Source: Fuerstiella sp. (GTDB taxonomy: Bacteria; Planctomycetota; Planctomycetia; Planctomycetales; Planctomycetaceae). From it: a DNA stretch of 40,219 nucleotides. Position numbers and translations under genes: made by a program. Shown in pieces: positions 23,453-32,891 of this stretch (the first letter of the stretch is position 1; every line of letters begins with the position of its first letter). The DNA is taken from the NCBI GenBank assembly GCA_014238335.1, contig JABABI010000064.1, forward strand, positions 1 to 40,219, written 5' to 3'. The notes beneath the pieces were generated by a model. The model was not told the origin of the DNA. It ran no database searches and saw only the letters and a program-made list of their open reading frames with translations.

Positions 23453-25552
23453 TCAGTCCAGTGGCAGAAGCTGTACTGCGTCAATGATGACGTATCCGTC
23501 CGTATCGTCGTTTGCAACGGTGACGGAGATTTTCCCGGCACTCAACGTCAATTCCGCTACGGCAACAAACGGTGCCTGCGCTGGCGTGGTGCGCTGGTTG
23601 ACGACAAACGTGGTGACGTCGCCGGAATGTGTCACCGTGATCGGCGTGTTTGTGCTGCGATTGCTAAACGGTGCATATGCCAGACGCACGGCGTACTTTC
23701 CGGGATCCGTAATCGTCGCCGCGAACACGGCCGTCTGACGTCCTTTGCCATCGTTTCCGTCGTGCCGGTAGCCAATCCCGATGAATGGTCCCGCCGACGT
23801 GCTGAACGAATCGAACCCGATGCGTTCTGCCTGTTCATCGTCGATGACAATTCCCGACAGAGACCTGGGGTCAATGCCGATGGCACTTGTTTTTTTAGGT
23901 CCGTTCCAGGCCAGAACCTGTGCGTCATCTTCAAGACGCTTACGCAAAACGTCGTAGTTGACATCCTGCACGTCCACGTTCTGTCGAATGGACTGCATGG
24001 CGGCTGTGGCCGCCGACTGTCCGAGTACCATGAACACGGGTTCCATGCGGATAGAACCGAAAGCCATGTGAGTTGCGCTCAGACACACAGGAACCAAAAG
24101 ATTCGAACACTCTGCTTTCTTCGGGACCAGCGAGCCATAGTCGATTGGGTAGGGCGAAAACCCGCCGACCTGTACATCACCCTCGTTGTGGACGAATCCG
24201 TCTTCACCGACGTGACGCTGGACGTTGTGGGAATCCATCGTGTAGGCGGCCAGGCCGACGGGCTGTGCGGAAACCTTACGTCCCTGACAATTATGCTGAG
24301 TCATCACGTAATGTCCGACCATTCGTCTTGCCTCACGGATATACAACTGCTGCTGCCAGCCGTCTTCCCGCTCAAACTCATCTTTACACGTTCCCCACCG
24401 CGAGATTTCCTGTCGGACCCACTTGGGCACGCGAGCATGATTGGCCAGCGTCCACATCAGTCCCTGCTGGTAGTTTAGATGGTCCGTCAAAATTCGTTCT
24501 CGTTCGTCGTAGCTGGCATCAGCGTAGGTGTAGTTTTTGCCGATGTGATCTGTGCTGAAACCTTTGTTATTGTTAACGTCTGTTTTGCGATTTGGCATTG
24601 CGGAATTGGACCATGGAATCATCTTTGCCCCTGCTTCGAAATTTCGAAACAGCAGCTCGAAGTCGAGTTCACGATAGTCGGCGGGCTTTAGAAACGGCAG
24701 GCGATTGTCCGGATGATCCGTCAGGCACATGCGAAAGCAATAAGCCTGAATACGATGGTCTTGCGTTCCCTCTGCACCGGGACCGGATGCATCGATTCCC
24801 GGCAGCAGGCCACTGGATGGATCACCGGGGGTGACATACGGATCGACTCTCTTCACGAACTGGTGATGAATGGCGCGGCGCGTCTGGACGCCGCTTAGCG
24901 TTTCTCCGTATTCGGCATTGGCTTCACGCCCCACCGTCCACGAAACTCCAGCGGCGGCCAGCAGGTCACCTTCGTAGGTTGCATCAATGAATGTTCGCCC
25001 GAAGCAAGGGCCACTGTCTGTCCAGATTTCCGTGATTCGTGCGCCGTCTTTTTCCGCCCTTGGCCCTCCTGTAATACGATTCAGTCTGGCTCGATAGACG
25101 ACCTCAATTTTGTATTCGTCAACGAAGTCCTGCATGACCTGCAGTGCGACCGAAGGTTCGAAGGTCCACATTGTGTCCTCGCGAGACGCACTCCGCGACT
25201 GCCCGCCACTGCGGTACTCATCCTGTTTCTGCCACCGCCAGCTGGAATTCCGTTCGTAGTGTTTGCGAATACGCTGATAGAACTCGCGTGAGATGCCGCC
25301 GATGGCTGCCTTGTTGCCGATATCTGTCTGGCCCAGGCCTCCCGTCGTCAGGCCACCGATCCGAGACGTCGGCTCCAGAATAATCACGCTGCCGCCCATG
25401 CGTCTGACCTGAACCGCTGCGGCAATTCCCGCTGACGTACCTCCGTAAATAACAACGTCGTGTATGGTGTTCTGTGTCCCTGCGGAAGTACGAATTGAGA
25501 AGCCGACAACGATCAATGACGCAAGAAGAAATATGCGGATATCACGTTTCAT
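23453..25552 (-). CDS. secreted FAD-dependent oxidoreductase with C-terminal golvesin/xanthan-lyase-like domain
   Basis: 699 residues, ATG at 25552. Signal peptide MKRDIRIFLLASLIVVGFS, ending near SAGT. The FAD-binding Rossmann motif is DVVIYGGTSAGIAAAVQ, with LEPTSRIGGLTTGGLGQTD, typical of the FAD_oxidored (PF12831) family. TFIDATYEGDLLAAAGV and GQSAATAAMQ are the other conserved blocks. The last about 130 residues form a beta-rich domain (GPFIGIGYRHDGNDGKGRQTA, YAVRLAYAPFSNR, YVIIDAVQLLP) like that found at the C-terminus of xanthan lyase and golvesin. Planctomycetes carry many paralogues; the substrate is unknown, perhaps a sugar or aromatic polymer fragment. It is divergent from the DUF1549 operon. 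Confidence 0.88.
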   Translation of the reverse strand: MKRDIRIFLLASLIVVGFSIRTSAGTQNTIHDVVIYGGTSAGIAAAVQVRRMGGSVIILEPTSRIGGLTTGGLGQTDIGNKAAIGGISREFYQRIRKHYERNSSWRWQKQDEYRSGGQSRSASREDTMWTFEPSVALQVMQDFVDEYKIEVVYRARLNRITGGPRAEKDGARITEIWTDSGPCFGRTFIDATYEGDLLAAAGVSWTVGREANAEYGETLSGVQTRRAIHHQFVKRVDPYVTPGDPSSGLLPGIDASGPGAEGTQDHRIQAYCFRMCLTDHPDNRLPFLKPADYRELDFELLFRNFEAGAKMIPWSNSAMPNRKTDVNNNKGFSTDHIGKNYTYADASYDERERILTDHLNYQQGLMWTLANHARVPKWVRQEISRWGTCKDEFEREDGWQQQLYIREARRMVGHYVMTQHNCQGRKVSAQPVGLAAYTMDSHNVQRHVGEDGFVHNEGDVQVGGFSPYPIDYGSLVPKKAECSNLLVPVCLSATHMAFGSIRMEPVFMVLGQSAATAAMQSIRQNVDVQDVNYDVLRKRLEDDAQVLAWNGPKKTSAIGIDPRSLSGIVIDDEQAERIGFDSFSTSAGPFIGIGYRHDGNDGKGRQTAVFAATITDPGKYAVRLAYAPFSNRSTNTPITVTHSGDVTTFVVNQRTTPAQAPFVAVAELTLSAGKISVTVANDDTDGYVIIDAVQLLPLD

Positions 25553-25941
25553 GACTGACCTTTGATGTTGTTGATCCGATCGATTTCTGTGCGTCCCTGG
25601 TTGGCACCAATATCACTGTGGCAACGCCTGGTCACCCAGCAATCATAGAAAATATTCATGGGCGGTTCGCTGTACTTTCGCGTCAAACTTTGAAAGAAGT
25701 GTTGCGAGGCACGACGTGCTTGAGGAGCGTGGGTGATCTGCAATCGCGGATGCCGGGGCATTGTGGGTTGATTTACTCCCCCGTCCCCCAAGAAGCTTCC
25801 TGAATCAGTGTACTCATCAGGATGCTTCGAATTTCCTTGCACCTATTCATGCGCTTTGGTAGCATTTTGGAGCGCTGATACGTGATCTTCATGGCTGTCG
25901 GCCCCTTCCTCATCTGTCCCGCCAATTCCCATTCTGGCGTC
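25553..25941. other. divergent intergenic region (FAD oxidoreductase / DUF1549 operon)
   Basis: About 390 bases. It contains the 12-bp inverted repeat at 25792-25828, listed separately. A 97-codon leftward frame here (25549-25842, overlapping the oxidoreductase start as ATGA) has no recognisable features and I do not call it. Promoters for both operons are expected. Confidence 0.45.
25792..25828. promoter_or_regulatory. 12-bp inverted repeat, possible operator
   Basis: GAAGCTTCCTGA (25792-25803) and TCAGGATGCTTC (25817-25828) are reverse complements except at one position, around a 13-base spacer. It lies in the shared upstream region of two divergent secreted-protein genes, as expected for a dimeric regulator site. 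There is no downstream T-run. Confidence 0.4.
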
Positions 25942-27585
25942 ATGTTAATGACCCGTCGAATCTGTTCCGTTCTGATTTACGTTGTTGCGCTGCGCAGTCC
26001 CGCCAGTCCCGCCGATGAAAATATTCTGTTGCCGGCGGACACATCGGTCCAGGACGCGATCGATCATTACGTGCAGAAGGCTATCGCAGAAAACGGTGTC
26101 CCTGCAGTTGGACAAGCGCCCGACGAAGCCGTTCTGAGGCGAACAACTCTGGATCTGTCCGGTCGCATTCCAACACAGCCGGAACGGGAATGGTATGAAC
26201 AGATCCCACCGAGCGAACGTCGCGAACAATTGGTGGATCGTTTATTGAATCTGCCAGATACGGCGTTTCATCTCGCGAACGACTTGGATTCGCATCTGCT
26301 CAGGAACAGTCCCTACAACGGCGAATTTCGCGAATACCTGTTGTGGGCGACAAAGCAGAAACGGTCCTGGGATCAGATGTTCCGAGATATGCTGCTGGCG
26401 AAGCCGGCTGAAGGGCCGCTGCAGGGAGCGACTCAGTTCCTGCGTACACGAATTCGCGAAGTCGATGATCTGACCAACGACACGGCCATCCTGTTCCTGG
26501 GGATCAACGTCAGCTGCGCCAAATGCCACGATCACCCACTTGTCGAGGATTGGAAGCAGGATCACTTCTACGGCATGCAGACGTTTTTCAGTCGCACGTA
26601 TCAGACGAAAAAGAACGTCGTGGCTGAGAAGTTCTTTGATGAAGTTAAATTCAAAACAACGGGCGGTGATGACAAACTTGCGTCCTTTATGTTTTTGACA
26701 GGTGACGTTGTGACGGATGCCACTCCCGATTTTTCAGATGAAGCGCGGAAAGAACTGGACGAGAAAATACGCAAGGCGGAACGGGATGATGACAGCGAGG
26801 CTCCGGTGCCGGAGTTCAGTCCCCGGCTGCAACTCGTTGACATCGCACTGCAGGATGACAGCGACGCGTTCTTCGCAAAGAACATCGTCAATCGAGTCTG
26901 GGCCAGAATGCTGGGCAGCGGCCTTGTCAACCCGCTTGACCAGATGCACAGCGGCAATCCGCCCAGTCACCCTGAATTGCTGGACTGGCTGGCCCGAGAT
27001 TTGAAGCAGCACGGGTACGACCTGCACCGGTTGATTCGTGGCGTTGCTCTGTGCACAGCGTACGCTCGCGACAGCGAATGGTCATCAGCGGCCGAACCGC
27101 CAGGGGAAGGATATTTTGCGATCGCCCGCACCCGAGCACTCACTGCTCGTCAATTGGCGTTGTCACTGCAGATTGCCGCCACCAGCCCTGGCAAATGGCC
27201 TGACGTGGCTGCTTGTGATGAGTGGACAAAAATGCGGGAGTCGCTGGAGAAACAGGCCAACGGCTGGGTTCGCGAGTTCGAGCAGCCAAACGAAAACTTT
27301 CAGGTCGCCGTTGACGAGGCGCTGTTCTTCAGCAACAACGCGCGCGTATATGATGATGTGCTGCGTGATTCGGGGGATCGACTGATCGGCCACCTGAAGA
27401 CAGTCGATGACGACGCACAGCTGGTGACTGATTTGTGGCGAGCTGTTCTGAGCCGCACTCCGGATGACGAAGAACGCAACGCGGCTGTGGCGTGGCTGCA
27501 GCGGGACAATGAAGACCCGGTCGAGAAGATTCGCCAGCTGTCTTGGACGTTGCTGGCCGGGCCGGAATTTCGATTTAATCACTGA
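25942..27585 (+). CDS. DUF1549/DUF1553 domain protein with CxxCH motif
   Basis: About 547 residues from the ATG at 25942, chosen because MLMTRRICSVLIYVVALRSP, cut near ASPADE, is a good signal peptide; in-frame GTG 25882 and ATG 25891 also exist. The DUF1549 domain carries LRRTTLDLSGRIPTQPE and the heme-c-like CAKCHDHP motif after DTAILFLGINVS. The DUF1553 domain shows KNIVNRVWARMLGSGLV, HPELLDWLARDL and LTARQLALSLQ. Proteins of this type are nearly restricted to planctomycetes and relatives and pair with DUF1501 proteins, as here. The true function is unknown; a secreted redox or surface complex is often suggested. It is the first gene of a three-gene operon. Confidence 0.92.
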   Translation: MLMTRRICSVLIYVVALRSPASPADENILLPADTSVQDAIDHYVQKAIAENGVPAVGQAPDEAVLRRTTLDLSGRIPTQPEREWYEQIPPSERREQLVDRLLNLPDTAFHLANDLDSHLLRNSPYNGEFREYLLWATKQKRSWDQMFRDMLLAKPAEGPLQGATQFLRTRIREVDDLTNDTAILFLGINVSCAKCHDHPLVEDWKQDHFYGMQTFFSRTYQTKKNVVAEKFFDEVKFKTTGGDDKLASFMFLTGDVVTDATPDFSDEARKELDEKIRKAERDDDSEAPVPEFSPRLQLVDIALQDDSDAFFAKNIVNRVWARMLGSGLVNPLDQMHSGNPPSHPELLDWLARDLKQHGYDLHRLIRGVALCTAYARDSEWSSAAEPPGEGYFAIARTRALTARQLALSLQIAATSPGKWPDVAACDEWTKMRESLEKQANGWVREFEQPNENFQVAVDEALFFSNNARVYDDVLRDSGDRLIGHLKTVDDDAQLVTDLWRAVLSRTPDDEERNAAVAWLQRDNEDPVEKIRQLSWTLLAGPEFRFNH

Positions 27586-27610
27586 ATCCTGACAGGAAGT
27601 GGAGCATCGC

Positions 27611-28918
27611 ATGAGCGATCCTGCTGAAGTTGAACATCGTCGACGGGCAAAACGGGATTTGTCTCGACGGGGGTTTCTCACGACAACTGCCGCCGGGACA
27701 ACGGCGATGGCCGCGGATATGGGGCAGATCAATGCTCTGCAGTCCGAGGCTGTGACGAAGCAACTGAAACAGCAGGGGACTCGCGTCATTTTGTTGTGGC
27801 TGGCTGGCGGTGCCAGTCAGTTTGAAACATGGGACCCGAAGCCGGGTGCGAAGACCGGCGGCCCGTTCCAGGCCATCCCGACCAGCGCGAACGGAGTGCA
27901 TATCAGTGAGCTGTTGCCGGAACTGGCCCAACGGATGCAGCACACTGCCATCATCCGTTCGCTGAATACGAAGATCGCGGACCACGGTGGAGGTGCATCG
28001 TTGATGGAAACCGGCCGGGTACGAGATCCGGGGCTGGATTTTCCAGATCTCGGTGCGGTTGTCGCCCGCGAACTCGGACGGCTGAACAGCAGCGTGCCCG
28101 ACTATGTTTCGCTGTACACATCGACCGAAGGCCGCCGGAAGGGCACCAGCGGCGTGCTGGGAGCTCGCTACGCCCCGATGTTTCTGTCGGACAATATGAT
28201 TCCCCTGAATCTGGCCCAGCTGGAAAGCGTTACAACCGTGGACCACAAAGACAGGGCTGCACTGCGGGATGTGTTCGCGAAAAAGTTCTCCAAGAATCGA
28301 AACAGTGCCGCCGTTGACAGTCACATGTCGGCCTACCAGAGAGTCCGTGGTCTGATGGCCAGCGAGCAGCTGTTTAACGTTGAGAACGAGCCGGCCGAAG
28401 TTCGCGCTCGTTACGGACCGACGCAGTTTGGAGAACAGTGCCTGATCGCAAGACGACTGGTCGAGGCCGGAGTGCCGTTTGTGAAGGTGGCGCGTGCATG
28501 GTGGGACAGCCACGGGCAGAACTTTGAAACTCATCAGGAATTGTGTGCCGATCTGGATCATTCGATGTCGGTCCTGCTGGATGATCTGAGTGAACGTGGA
28601 TTGCTCGAAAACACACTTGTCTTGACGCTCGGGGAATTTGGACGTACTCCGCGCATCAACGCCAGCCTGGGACGAGACCACTTTGCCAATGCGTGGAGCT
28701 GCAGCCTGTCGGGTCATGGGATTCGCGGCGGCGTTGCCTACGGCAAGACGGATCCCGAGGGCAATACGGTGGTTGATGGCGAGGCTTCCTCTGCCGATCT
28801 GTTTGCGACCGTTCTGCAGGCTCTTGGCATTGATCATGAGCATGAATACATGGTGGGTTCACGCCCCATCCCCATGGCTGATTTCGGCGCGTCGCCGATT
28901 AGCGATGTTCTGGCTTAG
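27611..28918 (+). CDS. Tat-exported DUF1501 protein (sulfatase-fold)
   Basis: 435 residues from the ATG at 27611, with GGAG 6 bases upstream; it begins 25 bases after the DUF1549 stop. Twin-arginine signal: DLSRRGFLTTTAAGTTAM. DUF1501 blocks are VILLWLAGGASQFETWDPKPG, split here as LWLAGGASQFETWDP, then PELAQRMQHTAIIRSL, ADHGGGASLMETG, VARAWWDSHGQNFETH and TLGEFGRTPRIN-GRDHF. DUF1501 has an alkaline-phosphatase/sulfatase-like fold, but no substrate is established. Its position between a DUF1549/1553 gene and a WD40 gene is a planctomycete hallmark. It probably acts outside the cytoplasmic membrane with its DUF1549 partner. Confidence 0.93.
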   Translation: MSDPAEVEHRRRAKRDLSRRGFLTTTAAGTTAMAADMGQINALQSEAVTKQLKQQGTRVILLWLAGGASQFETWDPKPGAKTGGPFQAIPTSANGVHISELLPELAQRMQHTAIIRSLNTKIADHGGGASLMETGRVRDPGLDFPDLGAVVARELGRLNSSVPDYVSLYTSTEGRRKGTSGVLGARYAPMFLSDNMIPLNLAQLESVTTVDHKDRAALRDVFAKKFSKNRNSAAVDSHMSAYQRVRGLMASEQLFNVENEPAEVRARYGPTQFGEQCLIARRLVEAGVPFVKVARAWWDSHGQNFETHQELCADLDHSMSVLLDDLSERGLLENTLVLTLGEFGRTPRINASLGRDHFANAWSCSLSGHGIRGGVAYGKTDPEGNTVVDGEASSADLFATVLQALGIDHEHEYMVGSRPIPMADFGASPISDVLA

Positions 28919-28936
28919 TATACGGGAAGAGAATTG

Positions 28937-29980
28937 ATGGACGAAACAGAAACACCGGCGGATGCACCAGCAGGGGAAGCTGCAGTTTCGTCCGTTAAGA
29001 TCACCAAATCTTTTGCGCTGCCCGGTGCCGTGTTTTGCGTGGCGGGTGGCAAAGAGCCATCGCAGTTGTACTTCGGGTGTTCGGATTTCAGCATCTACCG
29101 AGTGGACAGCGATGCCGAAAAACCCGAACCGAAACCAGTGTCGGATGGTAAACACGCCAGTTACGTAACTGGCCTGGTGCGGAGCGGTGACACACTGGTG
29201 TCCGGCAGTTATGACGGCAGCCTGATTTGGTGGGATGCGGAAGCCGGCGACGTTCGTCATCGCGTCGATTCGGCACATGAGAAGTGGATTCGAAGGCTTG
29301 CCATTAGCCCTGACGGGAGTACCGTCGCCAGTGTGGGCGACGATATGAAGACTCGAGTGTGGAACGCACGGACCGCCGATTCCATAGCGACATGGGACGG
29401 GTATCAGCTCATGACCCCTCACGGCTATCCTTCGATGCTGTATGCCGTGACATTTTCACGGGACGGCAAATGGCTGGCCACTGGCAATCGCACGGGCAAG
29501 GTCATCATCAGGGATGCTGCGACGGGCCGTGTGGAAGCAACGTTGGAAACGCCCGTGATGTACACCTGGGATCCCAAAGCCCGGCGGCATTCCATTGGTG
29601 GAATTCGCAGTCTCGCTTTTTCTTCGGATTCAAAGCTGTTGGCGGTCGGTGGCATGGGACAGGTTGGAAATATCGATCACCTGGGCGGAGTCTCGCGGAT
29701 TGAAGTCTTCGACTGGCAATCGGGTAAGCAGAAGTTTGAGATCGAAGACACAAAGTTCAAGGGCCTTGTTGAGCAGCTTCAGTTTGGGCCCGACGACGAA
29801 TGGCTGGTGGCTGCCGGTGGTGATAACGGTGGCTTCATCAGCGTCTACGACGGCGCAGCGGGCACACTTCTGGCACAGGAAAAAGCACCGATGCACGTGT
29901 TCGACTTCCAGCTCAGTGAAGATGGCTCCAAGCTTCGGGCTGTGGGTTTTGAGCAGGCCAGTGTGGTGGACATCGCCTGA
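28937..29980 (+). CDS. WD40-repeat beta-propeller protein
   Basis: 347 residues; ATG at 28937, 18 bases after the DUF1501 stop, with GGAAGAGA upstream. Five or more WD40-type blades are visible: SGSYDGSLIWWDAEAGD, ISPDGSTVASVGDDMKTRVWN, FSRDGKWLATGNRTGKVIIRD, FSSDSKLLAVGG with IEVFDWQSGK, and WLVAAGGDNGGFISVYDGA. No signal peptide is seen, unlike its two operon partners, so it may be cytosolic or exported by another route. WD40 propellers are scaffolds for protein contacts. In planctomycetes WD40 domains are often linked or fused to DUF1549/DUF1501 partners, suggesting a common complex; this is inference. Confidence 0.88.
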   Translation: MDETETPADAPAGEAAVSSVKITKSFALPGAVFCVAGGKEPSQLYFGCSDFSIYRVDSDAEKPEPKPVSDGKHASYVTGLVRSGDTLVSGSYDGSLIWWDAEAGDVRHRVDSAHEKWIRRLAISPDGSTVASVGDDMKTRVWNARTADSIATWDGYQLMTPHGYPSMLYAVTFSRDGKWLATGNRTGKVIIRDAATGRVEATLETPVMYTWDPKARRHSIGGIRSLAFSSDSKLLAVGGMGQVGNIDHLGGVSRIEVFDWQSGKQKFEIEDTKFKGLVEQLQFGPDDEWLVAAGGDNGGFISVYDGAAGTLLAQEKAPMHVFDFQLSEDGSKLRAVGFEQASVVDIA

Positions 29981-30320
29981 GTCCTTTGATATGGGTTGGC
30001 ACTGCGGGGCCAGTCGGCGTAAGAGGAAGGCCGGGTTGAACGACCGCCAGAAGACTCAATCTGTAATCCACCATGCGTTCCAGGGGCCGCCCCGGAGTAC
30101 GACTCCCAAAACAGGGATCAATCAAGAGGCCTGCCCCGTCCGTCGCTCTGCACCGCGTTCCGGACCGCGCGCGCACAGTTCGCGCCCGAACGAAATGGTC
30201 ACGTTTCGGCTTAAGCGGGCCGCTGCAGTGCGGCCAGGATCGTTGGCCCAGGCACTCCGCGATCGTTACAGTCTGACGAAGCTGTGAACGAACATCGCAT
30301 CCGTACAGAGGTAGGGGACA
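29981..30320. other. 340-bp intergenic region
   Basis: Between the WD40 gene and the DPP-IV-like gene, same direction. GC-rich with no convincing frame, repeat or terminator. A good ribosome site (GAGGTAGGGG) ends it before ATG 30321, so the peptidase gene may have its own promoter here. Confidence 0.4.
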
Positions 30321-32390
30321 ATGAACGTGTCTGTGGTTATTGCATCGTTTGTCTTTTTTTGCATTGTCGGCGGTGGCGTTGCGTCACACGCTAATGGGCA
30401 GGATCTCACGGATCAACTACTGGAAAAGGCTGAGGTACAACTGCGGTCGATATATGAAACAGGAAAGTTCGGGGGGGGCAATGCGAAATTCTTTCGCGGG
30501 ACTTGGGATCCCGATGGAAACGGATACCTCACGTCTGAACTGGATCCGGTATTGGACAGGCAGGTGCGTGTGCATTATGACGCAGCCACAGGTAAACGCA
30601 CGGTGGCGGCGGATGCGCGGCGGCCCGGGCGGAAGAATACGTCTCCGGATGGTCGCTTTGTCTTGAGTTTCAAGGGGGGAAACCTGCATGTCCGGACGGT
30701 GAAGGGTGGCCATACGATTCCATTGACGGAGAATGCGAATGGCGACTCGATTTCCAACGGCAGGGCTGTCTGGAGTCCGGATAGTAAATGGATTGCATTC
30801 ATGGAGACGGACGCTTCGGCTGTTCCGTTTCGTGCCTCGCTGATACCGAATGATCCGACTTATCCGGAAGTCAAAAAAAACCGCTATGCACGTGTCGGCG
30901 GGCCCATCAATAAAATGCGGATCGGGATCGTTGATGCTGCGGGAAAAGCGATCCGCTGGCTTGCTATCTCGCAACCTGCCGAAGGTTGTTATCTGGGCGA
31001 CGTTAGCTGGGCGGGGAATTCCGATGAAGTGTTTGTGGAAAAGCTGAGTCGCGGCCGGGATCAACGTGAGTACCTGATCGCCAATGTCGACACGGGTGCG
31101 ATTGTATCCATCTACGAAGACACTGATCCCGCCTGGGTCGCCGGGGCGTACGAGACGAGTGCCGGGCCTGTGTGGATCCGTGGCCACACCGCATTCATCG
31201 TTATGAGTGACCGAGATGGTTGGCGGCGCGCCTATGTTTACGGTCGCGATCGAACGGCACAAGGAGTGCTTACGCCGCAAGGCGCTGACGTTGTGGAATT
31301 CGCCGCTCTGGATGAACCGGAAGGGTGGTACTACTACTACGCTTCACCGGACAACGGAACGCAACGATACCTTTACCGATCACAGCTTGACGCCAGTGGA
31401 AAAACGGAACGGGTAACGCCCGCGGATCAGCCTGGCACTCACTCCTACCACATATCGCCCAACAGGAAATGGGCTTTTCATACCCATTCCACAATTGACA
31501 CGCCACCAGTGACTGACCTTGTGCGACTGTCGGATCATCGCGTGATGCGCGTACTCGAAGACAACCAGGCGTTGCGGGAAAATTTGAAGTCGTGGATCGT
31601 TCGTCCGACGGAATTCATGCAACTGGATATCGGCGATGATGTGGTGGTGGACGCTTACATGATCAAGCCACGCAACTTCGATCCGTCGCGGAAGTATCCC
31701 CTCTTTATTTATGTGTATAACGAACCGTACGCTCAGGAAGTGCTGGACAAGTGGCGTGGCCACCGTGACAACTTCCATCGCGTGATTTCCGATCTTGGTT
31801 ATCTTGTAGCGTGCATCGACACCCGTGGGACACCAGCGCCAAAAGGAACGTGGTGGCGCAAAGCTGAGTTCCCGACCCTGGGGGTTCTTTCCACGGCGGA
31901 GCAGGCGAAAGGGGTTCAGGAATTGGGGCGCACCCACTCGTATGTTGATATGTCGCGCGTGGGCATTTGGGGCTGGAGCGGTGGCGGCTCGAACACGCTT
32001 AATGCGATGTTTCGCCATCCGGATGTATTTCACATGGGCATCGCGGTGGCACCCAAGCCGCAGCCGCATCTTTACAATGCCTGGTTTCAGGAAATTTTCA
32101 TGAGGACGCTTGAGGAGAATGCGGACGGTTACCGGAAATCCGCACCGATCAACTTTGCCGAAGGCCTCGCGGGCGACCTGCTGATTATCCATGGCACCGG
32201 AGAGACGAATACTCATCTTGAGATCACCGAGGGATTGGTGGATCGCCTGATCGCGTTGGCCAAGCCGTTTGATTATTTTACGTATCCCAATCGCGACCAC
32301 GGTATCCGGGAAGGCAGGGGGACAACGCTCCACTTGCGAATGCTCATGACGCGATATCTCCTTACACACCTGCCCCCCGGCCCCCTGTAA
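30321..32390 (+). CDS. secreted S9 family prolyl peptidase (dipeptidyl peptidase IV-like)
   Basis: 689 residues with signal peptide MNVSVVIASFVFFCIVGGGV, cut near ANGQ. The N-terminal eight-bladed propeller (about 60-440) has SPDGRFVLSFKGGNLHVR, WSPDSKWIAFMETD and SPNRKWAFHTHS. The alpha/beta hydrolase domain carries the nucleophile Ser in GIWGWSGGGS and the His in NRDHGIREG. The acid residue expected in HGT-x-D-DN is Glu here (HGTGETNTH), a conservative change. Enzymes of this class release X-Pro dipeptides from peptides outside the cell. Length matches the bacterial S9B group (about 700). A perfect 6-bp stem (ACCACG/CGTGGT) overlaps the stop codon. Confidence 0.9.
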   Translation: MNVSVVIASFVFFCIVGGGVASHANGQDLTDQLLEKAEVQLRSIYETGKFGGGNAKFFRGTWDPDGNGYLTSELDPVLDRQVRVHYDAATGKRTVAADARRPGRKNTSPDGRFVLSFKGGNLHVRTVKGGHTIPLTENANGDSISNGRAVWSPDSKWIAFMETDASAVPFRASLIPNDPTYPEVKKNRYARVGGPINKMRIGIVDAAGKAIRWLAISQPAEGCYLGDVSWAGNSDEVFVEKLSRGRDQREYLIANVDTGAIVSIYEDTDPAWVAGAYETSAGPVWIRGHTAFIVMSDRDGWRRAYVYGRDRTAQGVLTPQGADVVEFAALDEPEGWYYYYASPDNGTQRYLYRSQLDASGKTERVTPADQPGTHSYHISPNRKWAFHTHSTIDTPPVTDLVRLSDHRVMRVLEDNQALRENLKSWIVRPTEFMQLDIGDDVVVDAYMIKPRNFDPSRKYPLFIYVYNEPYAQEVLDKWRGHRDNFHRVISDLGYLVACIDTRGTPAPKGTWWRKAEFPTLGVLSTAEQAKGVQELGRTHSYVDMSRVGIWGWSGGGSNTLNAMFRHPDVFHMGIAVAPKPQPHLYNAWFQEIFMRTLEENADGYRKSAPINFAEGLAGDLLIIHGTGETNTHLEITEGLVDRLIALAKPFDYFTYPNRDHGIREGRGTTLHLRMLMTRYLLTHLPPGPL

Positions 32391-32406
32391 CCACGGGTCA
32401 CGTGGT
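32390..32406 (+). terminator. weak stem-loop at the end of the S9 peptidase gene
   Basis: ACCACG (32390-32395) pairs with CGTGGT (32401-32406) around GGTCA, overlapping the last base of the stop codon. No T-run follows, so any termination would not be the classic type. Confidence 0.25.
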
Positions 32407-32891
32407 ACTGATCGCCACAGCCACGACTGTTCGTTTGGGAATCGTGGCAGATGCGGACACTCGTCAGCACGCACTCGACCCCGCACAACATTATTCCACA
32501 CGGATTGAAATGCAGATGAACTGTCTCTTCAGGACGTTCTTCGCCGTTGCGCTCCTGTCCACCGTGTGGCTGACCGGTGATTTATCCATTCTTCATTGAG
32601 GAACATCAAAAGGGCCTGACCTGAAGGGCACTTTGGTACCGGAAGTCTTTTCAGGTGCAGTGTTCAGGAAGTTCTGTGCTGAGGATGTTTCCTGGGTTTT
32701 TGCATGACTGGGCAGCCGTGTCTTCGCAGTTTGGTAACTGTGGGTTCCAGTCTTCTCGATCTGTTCGCAACTTCACGGCTCGCAATCCGGAAATGCATCT
32801 GCAGGCAAGTCGTACAGGATGTCGTCGCCCTTGCCGCAGGACATCATCCTCCACGATCCTTAAACGTACTGGCAGACGCTCGTTAAAGTGA

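Noticed and set aside
25549..25842. Leftward 97-codon frame overlapping the FAD oxidoreductase start as ATGA
   Set aside because: The overlap is attractive, but the protein has no domain, signal or gene-like composition, and it fills a region expected to hold promoters.
27575..28843. Leftward 422-codon frame
   Set aside because: Antisense of the DUF1501 gene, with no recognisable domain.
31380..32501. Leftward 373-codon frame (also 30417-31280)
   Set aside because: Antisense of the S9 peptidase; Arg- and His-rich shadow composition.
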